Below are positions 1 through 6,596 of a stretch of DNA of 8,809 nt, in pieces. Origin of the DNA: Betaproteobacteria bacterium TMED41 (GTDB lineage Bacteria; Pseudomonadota; Gammaproteobacteria; Burkholderiales; Burkholderiaceae_A). The stretch spans positions 5,794 to 14,602 of the forward strand of contig NHCU01000022.1 in assembly GCA_002167365.1 (NCBI GenBank), written 5' to 3'. Below the pieces are notes generated by a model. That model did not search any database. It saw nothing but the letters and a program-made list of their open reading frames with translations, and had not been told where the DNA came from. The stretch's first letter is position 1. Every line of letters starts with the position of its first letter. The translations under genes and the position numbers were made by a program.

Positions 1-49
1 TGAGAAATAAAAACTGAACAAGGTTTATTTCAAGGTTTAAAAAAAAAAA
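1..49 (-). pseudogene. Out-of-frame continuation of the Wzm-like permease after an A11 (T11) tract
   Basis: On the minus strand the permease reads into 11 consecutive T (39-49) and stops at TGA (30-32). If the tract had 10 bases, the frame would read LFFLNLEINLVQFLFL to the left edge with no stop. That matches a short periplasmic loop followed by the start of the next membrane segment expected in this family. A 12-base tract would instead give an immediate TAA. This may be a sequencing or assembly indel, a true frameshift mutation, or a slippage site. The sequence alone cannot decide. Confidence 0.55.
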
Positions 50-425
50 GATAGTATATGAGAAAGATGACAAACGAAATAAGGAATGTTATTGCTTCTG
101 ACAGAACAATGTAACTTGAAAGAAACACTAAATTGAGTTTGATTTTAGAAATAATATGTTTTTTGTCTTGAAAAACCGAAGTTGTTCTTACAATCGTATT
201 GGCAAATGCTATCCAAGGCAAAAGACCACACACCAAGTAAACACTGAAGTTTTCTACACTTGAGGTTCCCGGCAACCGAGAACCCATAATTTTTGAAAAA
301 ACAACTAAATAAATGGAAATAAGTGCTAAAGGGTGAAGAAAAGCCCACAATGTCCCAAAAATCGAACCAGCATATCGATCAGTAAAATCTTGGCGTGTCA
401 AATTTAAAATCAAATAATATTTCAT
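30..425 (-). CDS. wzm: ABC-2 type polysaccharide export permease (Wzm-like), N-terminal half, frame broken
   Basis: This is the membrane subunit of an ABC exporter that moves undecaprenyl-linked polysaccharide (O-antigen or similar) across the inner membrane. The 131-residue frame opens with the family's typical start: a short cytoplasmic stretch with LTRQDFTDRYAGSIFGTLWA (residues 9-28). Hydrophobic segments follow at about 26-46, 60-80 and 100-128. Family members are usually about 260 residues with six membrane segments, so only half is present. The frame ends at a TGA just after a run of 11 A on the plus strand (39-49). Reading that run as 10 bases reopens a frame that continues to the window edge, so a full-length gene probably existed. 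The ATP-binding partner (Wzt) is not seen and would lie further left. The start is the ATG at 423-425, where homology begins; no Shine-Dalgarno is evident. TagG or KpsM relatives are alternatives. The family call is firm, the exact substrate is inferred. Confidence 0.8.
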   Translation of the reverse strand: MKYYLILNLTRQDFTDRYAGSIFGTLWAFLHPLALISIYLVVFSKIMGSRLPGTSSVENFSVYLVCGLLPWIAFANTIVRTTSVFQDKKHIISKIKLNLVFLSSYIVLSEAITFLISFVIFLIYYLFFFKP

Positions 426-510
426 GTTATAAATTCAAAAACCCTATTATCAGTTATTTAGTCAACGGAAAACCCAATATAAACATCATTTTAATAAAAG
501 CGACAGATCA
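426..510. promoter_or_regulatory. Divergent intergenic region between permease and gmd operon
   Basis: These 85 bases separate two divergently transcribed genes and so should carry promoters for both directions. For the gmd side, TATAAA at 478-483 and TATTAT at 445-450 are possible -10 elements, but I find no convincing -35 at correct spacing. On the minus strand a TTGACT hexamer occurs (revcomp of about 461-466) without a well-spaced -10. No operator palindrome, JUMPstart-like element or terminator is apparent. The promoter assignment rests mainly on gene orientation. Confidence 0.35.
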
Positions 511-1542
511 GTGAAAAAAAAAGCACTAATTACAGGTATTTCCGGTCAGGATGGAGCTTATCTTGCCGAGTTATTACTTGAAAAAAACTATTCAGTTTTT
601 GGTTGTTTTAGACGAACAAGTTCAGCTAATTTCTGGCGACTGACAGAGCTTGATCTTTTAAAAAATCCTAGGTTTGAGTTAATTGAACATGATGTGACTG
701 ATCCAATAAACAGTATTTCAATTCTAGAGAAAATTCGTCCGGACGAAATATATAATTTAGCTGCACAGAGTTTTGTTGGGACGAGTTTTTCTCACCCCAA
801 TACAACCTCTCAAATAAATGCATTAGGTACTCTAAATCTTTTAGAGGCTATGCGCTTGATATGCCCAAAAGCTCGATTTTATCAAGCAAGTACCTCTGAA
901 ATGTTTGGTAAAATCCAAGAAAGTTCTCAATCAGAGACTACGCCTTTTTATCCACGAAGTCCGTATGCGGTTGCAAAACTTTATGCCCACTGGATCACGA
1001 TTAATTACCGAGAAAGTTATAACTTGTTCGCTTCTACGGGGATACTTTTTAATCACGAAAGTCCTTTAAGAGGTCCTGAATTTGTTACTAGAAAAATTTC
1101 CATCGGCGTAGCAAAGCTAAAATTAGGTTTGATTAAAAATCTCTCTTTAGGAAATTTGAATGCCAGGCGTGACTGGGGTTTTGCAAAGGAATATGTCGAG
1201 GGTATGTGGAAAATGCTTCAAGTAAAAGAACCTGATAATTATGTTCTCGCTACAGGCAGAAACAAAACAGTTAGAGATTTTGCTAAATTGGCTTTTGCTG
1301 CTGCTGGATTTAAAATACACTTTGAGGGGAAAAATCAAAATGAAATTGGAGTTGATACAAAAACAGGAAAAAAACTATTACAGATAGACCCCAAGTTCTA
1401 TCGCCCTTCCGAAGTAGAAACACTTCTGGGTGATTCCTCTAAGGCAAAATCAGTACTAGATTGGCAACCCAGAACAACACTTGAAGAATTAACAAAAATG
1501 ATGGTTGAAAATGACATTAGAAGACTAGAAAAAACACGATGA
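511..1542 (+). CDS. gmd: GDP-mannose 4,6-dehydratase
   Basis: This cytoplasmic NADP-dependent extended short-chain dehydrogenase converts GDP-D-mannose to GDP-4-keto-6-deoxy-D-mannose, the entry to GDP-rhamnose, GDP-fucose and related sugars. The nucleotide-binding glycine motif GISGQDG is at residues 9-15 and RRTSS at 34-38. The catalytic set STSE is at 127-130, with Y152 and K156 in PRSPYAVAK (148-156). The substrate-side GILFNHESP is at 177-185 and FVTRK at 191-195. The late FYRPSEVETLLGD (296-308) is also typical of GMD. At 343 residues it is slightly shorter than the E. coli enzyme (about 373), mostly by lacking a C-terminal tail. The start is GTG: no ATG, GTG or TTG lies between the upstream in-frame stop at 430-432 and this codon, and the next Met is beyond the Rossmann fold. 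Nine A follow the GTG directly. It is the first gene of a tight operon and overlaps rmd by 4 bases. Confidence 0.94.
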   Translation: MKKKALITGISGQDGAYLAELLLEKNYSVFGCFRRTSSANFWRLTELDLLKNPRFELIEHDVTDPINSISILEKIRPDEIYNLAAQSFVGTSFSHPNTTSQINALGTLNLLEAMRLICPKARFYQASTSEMFGKIQESSQSETTPFYPRSPYAVAKLYAHWITINYRESYNLFASTGILFNHESPLRGPEFVTRKISIGVAKLKLGLIKNLSLGNLNARRDWGFAKEYVEGMWKMLQVKEPDNYVLATGRNKTVRDFAKLAFAAAGFKIHFEGKNQNEIGVDTKTGKKLLQIDPKFYRPSEVETLLGDSSKAKSVLDWQPRTTLEELTKMMVENDIRRLEKTR

Positions 1543-2396
1543 ATGTTCTAATCACCGGTTCAACAGGATTTACTGGTCCATATTTAATTCAAGAATTAAA
1601 ACTGAGAGGATTTGAAGTTTCTTGTCTTAAAAGCAATTTACTAAACCCAAGTGACCTTGAAACTGAGGTCAAGCAAATAAATCCAGATCATGTTTTTCAT
1701 CTTGGCGGATTAAGTCACTTAACTTCAAACCAGCCAGATGAATTATATAGAGTCAACACAATAGGTAGCCTAAATTTAATAAAAGCACTAAATAATCTCT
1801 GTAATAATACCAAGAGTATTTTTTTAGCCAGCACTGCTTACGTTTATGAATCAACCGATTCAAAAATTTCTGAGATTAGTCCGCTTTTTCCGGATAGCCA
1901 TTATGCAATGAGTAAATTGTCAATGGAATATCTTTGCAAATCACATTCTAACCGTATAAAACTTATAGTTTTACGGACATTCAACTATACTGGAAAGGGT
2001 CAAAGTACAAAATTTTTTATTCCAAAATTAATAAAACTATTCAAACAAAAACTAAATCCTATTGAACTTGGTAATTTAAATATAGAGAGAGAATTTAATG
2101 ATGTTACTTGGTTCGTATCAGTGATGGTCTCCTTGCTTGAAATACCAAACACTGAGGGAACCTTCAATGTTTGCTCTGGGATAAGTCATAAGTTGACAAA
2201 GATAGTTGAGATCATGGAAAAAATTTCTTGCCATAAAGCCCAAATAAAAGTGGAGAACAAATTGGTGAGAAAAGGCGAAAAATATAAAATTTGTGGGGAT
2301 CCCAAAAAGCTATTCAAACATTTAAGGTCACATGATCTTTGTCCAGAAATACCTCCAATTGAGTTAACACTAAAAAAAATGTTTGACCATCCCTAA
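1539..2396 (+). CDS. rmd: GDP-4-keto-6-deoxy-D-mannose reductase (GDP-D-rhamnose forming, probable)
   Basis: This is an extended short-chain dehydrogenase/reductase of 285 residues, predicted to reduce the Gmd product at C4 with NAD(P)H to give GDP-D-rhamnose in the cytoplasm. The glycine-rich motif GSTGFTG is at 7-13, a Ser/Thr-rich catalytic strand at 98-100, and the YxxxK pair is Y122/K126 in HYAMSKLSMEY. RTFNYTGKGQ (146-155) corresponds to the NxTGPGQ segment characteristic of RMD-type reductases. Family members are about 300 residues, so length fits. The start codon lies in an ATGA overlap with the gmd stop, suggesting translational coupling. Pairing with gmd, the absence of an aminotransferase and of a GDP-fucose synthase signature favour GDP-D-rhamnose. 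GDP-6-deoxy-talose or another deoxy sugar is not excluded. The reductase call is firm, the stereochemistry is inferred. Confidence 0.82.
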   Translation: MNVLITGSTGFTGPYLIQELKLRGFEVSCLKSNLLNPSDLETEVKQINPDHVFHLGGLSHLTSNQPDELYRVNTIGSLNLIKALNNLCNNTKSIFLASTAYVYESTDSKISEISPLFPDSHYAMSKLSMEYLCKSHSNRIKLIVLRTFNYTGKGQSTKFFIPKLIKLFKQKLNPIELGNLNIEREFNDVTWFVSVMVSLLEIPNTEGTFNVCSGISHKLTKIVEIMEKISCHKAQIKVENKLVRKGEKYKICGDPKKLFKHLRSHDLCPEIPPIELTLKKMFDHP

Positions 2397-2398
2397 AG

Positions 2399-3541
2399 AT
2401 GAAAACTATTACTCCCCGTCAAACTCATTCGGATTGCAAAATTGCTATTGTTCATGATTGGCTAGTAGTAAGAGGTGGAGCTGAAAGAGTACTTGAGAGA
2501 TTACTTTGTTTATTTCCAAAAGCAGACTTGTACTGTCTTTTCGGTTGGAAAACCGCCTATTTAGACCCAAATTCCAGCAAAAGGCAATTTAAAACTAGCT
2601 TCCTACAAAAAATCCCTCTTATCAAAAATTTATATCGTTATGGTGCTAGATTAATGCCAGTGGCAATTGAAAGCCTTAAATTGGATTCCTACGATATAAT
2701 CATATCAAGCTCTTGGGCTTTTGCTCATGGAATAAACAAAAATAAAGATGCTAAGCACTTGGCCTATGTTCATAGTCCTATGCGATGGGCTTGGGATATG
2801 GAAGAGGAGTATTTATCAAGATCAAAAATTCCAGGATTAGCGATTAATTTGGTTAAACAACAATTAAGCAGTTTAAGAAGATGGGACGTAAAAGCTGGGC
2901 AAAAACCAGACTTAATTATTTCAAACAGTAATTTTGTTGGGGAAAGAATAAAAAAAAATTGGGGTAGAATTTCTAAAACCATTTATCCACCCGTAATCAC
3001 TAAGCAAATAAATAATCAAAAAATTGTAAAGCACGGTGCTTATGTCTCTATCAGCAGGCTTGTGCCTTACAAAAGGATTGATAATATTATTGACGCATTT
3101 AAACATTTACCCAAAAAAAAATTAATAGTAGCCGGTGAAGGTCCAGATCGAGGAAAACTTGAAAAAAATGCTCCAAGTAATATTTCATTTGTTGGCTTTC
3201 TACCTGATCAAAAAAAATTTGAACTTCTTGCAGGTGCCAGAGCAATGATTCAAGCTTCAAAAGAAGATTTTGGGATTTCAGTCGCTGAAGCTCAAACACT
3301 TGGAGTTCCTGTCATTGCTTACTCAAAAGGAGGGGCTTCAGAAATTATTGATAATGTTCATAAAGCAAAAGCTACTGGTTTTCTTTTTGATAACCTTGAT
3401 CCAAAGAGAATTGCAGAATCAGTTAATTCATTTGAAAATTTCAATTTCTCAAGCCAAGACTGCAAAGCAAAAGCTGAAAAATTTTCGTTTAGTGCCTTTG
3501 ACGATAAAATTATTAAAGCTTTAAAAAATCTCATGGAATAA
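2399..3541 (+). CDS. GT4-family glycosyltransferase, WbaZ-like (probable mannosyl- or rhamnosyltransferase)
   Basis: This is a retaining GT-B glycosyltransferase of 380 residues, expected to add a sugar from a nucleotide donor to a lipid-linked glycan at the cytoplasmic face of the inner membrane. The N-terminal domain begins near residue 14 with KIAIVHDWL and the GGAERVL loop (26-32). YVHSPMRWAWD (123-133) is typical of WbaZ-like enzymes. The C-terminal donor domain has SRLVPYKR (219-226), VAGEGP (244-249) and the EX7E pair E289/E297 followed by GVPVIAYSKGGASE. Neighbouring GDP-rhamnose genes make GDP-D-rhamnose or GDP-mannose the likely donor, but the sequence alone does not fix this. It starts 2 bases after the rmd stop with no obvious Shine-Dalgarno, so translation may be coupled. 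About 13 residues precede the conserved fold, with no better internal start. Confidence 0.88.
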   Translation: MKTITPRQTHSDCKIAIVHDWLVVRGGAERVLERLLCLFPKADLYCLFGWKTAYLDPNSSKRQFKTSFLQKIPLIKNLYRYGARLMPVAIESLKLDSYDIIISSSWAFAHGINKNKDAKHLAYVHSPMRWAWDMEEEYLSRSKIPGLAINLVKQQLSSLRRWDVKAGQKPDLIISNSNFVGERIKKNWGRISKTIYPPVITKQINNQKIVKHGAYVSISRLVPYKRIDNIIDAFKHLPKKKLIVAGEGPDRGKLEKNAPSNISFVGFLPDQKKFELLAGARAMIQASKEDFGISVAEAQTLGVPVIAYSKGGASEIIDNVHKAKATGFLFDNLDPKRIAESVNSFENFNFSSQDCKAKAEKFSFSAFDDKIIKALKNLME

Positions 3542-3542
3542 A

Positions 3543-4958
3543 TTGATAAATCAAACATCACGATTTTTAGCTCGAGAGCACTCTGGTCTAATTGAATTTA
3601 GCAGTCGAGTGATAGATATATTTTCTATTCTACTTGCAGCTGGTTTGATAGCGTATTTTCTTAAAATCGATATTACAAATTTGAAAAATTGGGCTCAATT
3701 AGTCTTTATTAAAGTTCTTTTGTGTTTGATCATCTTTAAGGAAGCAAACTTATATCGAAGTTGGAGAGGTCGACCTTTTTCCGATCAATTTAGTAGGCTT
3801 ATCATTTCCTACATCACTTCTAGTATTGTTATCTTTTTATTATGGTCTGCCTTAAATTTAAAAGTAGAGATTAAAATTGAACAATTTTTGTTTTGGATTT
3901 TATTAAGCGGCCTATTCATTTTCTCTTTTCGTGCATTTGCATATACCTTCATCAGACAACTGAGAAAGAAAGGAGTTAATCAAAAAAAAATTATTATCTT
4001 TGGTGCTGGTCAACTAGGCAAAGCTCTTTTACATAGGACCCTGAACAGCCCAGAGAGTGGTTTTTTGATAACTGGATTTATAGATAACAATAAATCTCAT
4101 TTAGAAAAAATTAGTGGAATTCCAATTATTGGAGGAACCAATGAGTTATCTAATATACTCAAAACAAAACGAATTGATGAAATTTGGTTGGCACTTCCTT
4201 TGAAAGCAATTGATCAAATTGAAAAAGTAATAGAGTTAACCTCAAATAAAAATACCGCTGTTAGACTCATCCCTGATTTGTTTGGGCTAACACTATTAAA
4301 TCATTCAGTAACTGAATTTTTAGGATTTCCAGTTATTGATTTGAGTGTTAACAGAATGGTCGGTATTAATCTGTTTGTCAAAAGTTGTGAAGACAAAATT
4401 CTTGGCCTTTTATTTTTTTTATTAACCTTTCCTTTAATGTGCATAATTGCACTGGGATTACTGTTAACCTCAGGAAGCCCGATTGTTTTTAAACAAAAAA
4501 GGTTAGGGTGGGATGGAAAAGTTTTTACAATTTATAAATTCAGAACAATGAAACCTCATGACGAGCCCAAAAACAAAGTTACTCAAGCCTCATTAAACGA
4601 TCAACGATTTACTAAGGTCGGGAAATGGTTAAGAAAATCTTCACTTGACGAGTTACCTCAAATAATTAATGTTTTACAAGGAAGAATGAGTCTTGTAGGT
4701 CCCAGGCCGCATGTTGCACAACATGAAAATGAATACCAAAAAAACATACAAGGTTATGTGAGAAGGCATAGTGTCAAGCCGGGAATTACAGGATGGGCAC
4801 AGGTTAATGATTTAAGAGGGGAGATCAAATCATTAGATGACATCAACAGAAGACTTCAACATGATCTTTTTTACATAGAAAATTGGTCTTTGTGGTTTGA
4901 CTTCCGCATAATACTCACCACTATAATTAAAATTTTTTTTAGTCGGCAAGCATGGTAG
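3543..4958 (+). CDS. wcaJ: Undecaprenyl-phosphate sugar-1-phosphate transferase, WcaJ-type
   Basis: This integral membrane initiating enzyme moves a hexose-1-phosphate, usually glucose-1-P from UDP-glucose, to undecaprenyl phosphate. Membrane segments lie at about 23-40, 52-66, 86-104 and 114-138. A Rossmann-like domain follows with IIIFGAGQLGKA (150-161). The bacterial sugar transferase domain has a reentrant hydrophobic helix (about 284-308), QKRLGWDGK (318-326), YKFRTM (331-336), the D369/E370 pair in SLDELPQ, and GPRPH (386-390). VKPGITGWAQVN (411-422) followed by RGE is a WcaJ hallmark. The length, 471, is normal for this class. The start is TTG one base after the upstream stop. The only nearby ATG (3533-3535) is in another frame, and an in-frame stop lies just upstream (3522-3524). 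GGA five bases before the TTG is a weak ribosome site. The end overlaps nadB by 7 bases. The sugar could also be galactose. Confidence 0.88.
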   Translation: MINQTSRFLAREHSGLIEFSSRVIDIFSILLAAGLIAYFLKIDITNLKNWAQLVFIKVLLCLIIFKEANLYRSWRGRPFSDQFSRLIISYITSSIVIFLLWSALNLKVEIKIEQFLFWILLSGLFIFSFRAFAYTFIRQLRKKGVNQKKIIIFGAGQLGKALLHRTLNSPESGFLITGFIDNNKSHLEKISGIPIIGGTNELSNILKTKRIDEIWLALPLKAIDQIEKVIELTSNKNTAVRLIPDLFGLTLLNHSVTEFLGFPVIDLSVNRMVGINLFVKSCEDKILGLLFFLLTFPLMCIIALGLLLTSGSPIVFKQKRLGWDGKVFTIYKFRTMKPHDEPKNKVTQASLNDQRFTKVGKWLRKSSLDELPQIINVLQGRMSLVGPRPHVAQHENEYQKNIQGYVRRHSVKPGITGWAQVNDLRGEIKSLDDINRRLQHDLFYIENWSLWFDFRIILTTIIKIFFSRQAW

Positions 4959-6586
4959 ACCAAACTGCTCTAATAAGATTAGAATCTCCTGTTGTTATAG
5001 TAGGTTGTGGACTAGCTGGTTTAACAGTAGCTTTGGAATTAGCTGAGCAACAAAAAATAATTATCTTGTCAAAAAAAGAATTATCTACATCTGCCACTGC
5101 TTGGGCACAGGGTGGAATTGTCAACGTTGTAAATGATCCATCCAATATTGAAGCTCATGTAAGTGATACAGTAAAAGCCGGAGACGGGTTAGTTGTTGAA
5201 TCGGTCGCAAGATATGTTGCTCAATCGGGTAACAATGCTATCAAATGGTTATTAAATAAAGGTGTGGCATTTAGTAGGAACGAGAATGAATCAAACAATC
5301 TCCACTTGGTTAAAGAGGGAGGACACAGTGTTCCAAGGATTGCTCATGCTGCAGATGCAACGGGAAAGGCAATACTCTTAGCTTTACTAAAAAAGGCTAC
5401 ATCTCATCCTAACATCGATATCAGGGTTGGGTGGATTGGGATAGATCTTATCGATGATAGAAATATTCACGATACAAATGACAGTGAAAAAAAAATTCAT
5501 GGAATTTACGCTCTTGATATTAAAAACCAGAAAATTGAAGCAATAAATGCATCTGCAGTAGTTTTAGCAACTGGTGGAGTTGGGAAAGTTTACAGATATA
5601 CGTCAAATCCAGATACTGCCACTGGAGATGGAATAGCAATGGCTTGGAGAGCTGGATGTAGAATCGCAAATATGGAGTTCATTCAATTTCACCCAACATG
5701 TTTGTACCACCCCAAAGAAAGAACATTTTTATTAAGTGAAGCACTCAGAGGTGCAGGAGCAACTCTTGAACTCCCATCTGGCAAAGAATTTATGAAGAAT
5801 TACGACCCCAGAGGAGATCTGGCTTCAAGAGACATAGTTGCGAGATCGATAGATTTTGAGATGAAAGAGCGTGGATTAGACTGTATTTTTTTAAACACCA
5901 CCAAAATCGAAAAAAAAATACTCCTAGAGCATTTTCCAAATATTTCTGCTAGATGTGCAAAACTAGGTATTGATATATCAAAAGAGAAAATTCCGGCAGT
6001 TCCGGCAGCCCATTATACTTGTGGTGGCATAATCACCGACCTAAATGGGTTAACCGACTTAAAGGGCTTATATGCAATAGGTGAAACAGCATACACCGGA
6101 TTACATGGTGCAAATCGATTGGCAAGCAATTCTCTCTTGGAATGCGTTGTTATTGGTATAAACGCGGCCAAAGACATTTCAAAACAATCAACAACAAGCA
6201 AGTTCTCAATAAAAGAATGGGATGAAAGAGGTATAGAAAACTCTGATGAATCGGTGGTTATTTCTCACAATTGGGATGAACTAAGATTAATGATGTGGAA
6301 TTATGTTGGTATAGTTAGGACTGATAAAAGATTGACAAGAGCTCTTCATAGAATTAATTTGCTCAGAGACGAAATCCATGATTATTATAAAAATTATAGA
6401 ATTGACTTAGATTTGCTCGAACTGAGAAATCTAATCACATGCAGTGAATTGATTGTCAAATCAGCTTTAAGCAGAAGAGAGAGTAGAGGTTTACATTATA
6501 CGTGTGATAATCCGAGTAGTTTTCACGTTGCAACACCCACAATACTTACACCACGAATATCTAGGAAATTTAATTTTTTAAATTAG
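4952..6586 (+). CDS. nadB: L-aspartate oxidase
   Basis: This cytoplasmic FAD enzyme oxidises L-aspartate to iminoaspartate, which quinolinate synthase (NadA) condenses with dihydroxyacetone phosphate: the first step of NAD synthesis. The 544 residues match the E. coli enzyme (540) end to end. The FAD-binding GCGLAG is at 18-23, ATAWAQGGI at 48-56 and KEGGHSVPRIAHAADATGK at 121-139. Counterparts of the E. coli active-site residues E121, H244, R290, H351 and R386 appear as E122, H247 (in FHPT), R293 (in SRDIVAR), H354 (in PAAHYTCGG) and R389 (in LHGANR). The C-terminal helical domain with HNWDELR and RRESRGLHYT is complete, so it is L-aspartate oxidase rather than succinate dehydrogenase. The ATG lies inside the 3' end of the WcaJ gene, a 7-base overlap that ties it to the polysaccharide operon. 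It ends 10 bases from a convergent gene with no terminator between them. Confidence 0.97.
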   Translation: MVDQTALIRLESPVVIVGCGLAGLTVALELAEQQKIIILSKKELSTSATAWAQGGIVNVVNDPSNIEAHVSDTVKAGDGLVVESVARYVAQSGNNAIKWLLNKGVAFSRNENESNNLHLVKEGGHSVPRIAHAADATGKAILLALLKKATSHPNIDIRVGWIGIDLIDDRNIHDTNDSEKKIHGIYALDIKNQKIEAINASAVVLATGGVGKVYRYTSNPDTATGDGIAMAWRAGCRIANMEFIQFHPTCLYHPKERTFLLSEALRGAGATLELPSGKEFMKNYDPRGDLASRDIVARSIDFEMKERGLDCIFLNTTKIEKKILLEHFPNISARCAKLGIDISKEKIPAVPAAHYTCGGIITDLNGLTDLKGLYAIGETAYTGLHGANRLASNSLLECVVIGINAAKDISKQSTTSKFSIKEWDERGIENSDESVVISHNWDELRLMMWNYVGIVRTDKRLTRALHRINLLRDEIHDYYKNYRIDLDLLELRNLITCSELIVKSALSRRESRGLHYTCDNPSSFHVATPTILTPRISRKFNFLN

Positions 6587-6596
6587 CAAACTGCCA

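Noticed and set aside
3270..3524. 84-codon plus-strand open frame inside the first GT4 gene
   Set aside because: It overlaps the conserved donor domain in another frame and its translation shows no motif. It is a shadow of the real gene.
4939..5145. Minus-strand 68-codon open frame opposite the nadB start
   Set aside because: It is antisense to the FAD-binding region of NadB and shows no independent evidence of coding.
5990..6008. Tandem TTCCGGCAG repeat in nadB
   Set aside because: It encodes PAVPA just before the conserved AHYTCGG motif. The E. coli enzyme has an equivalent PIVPA sequence, so protein constraint explains it.
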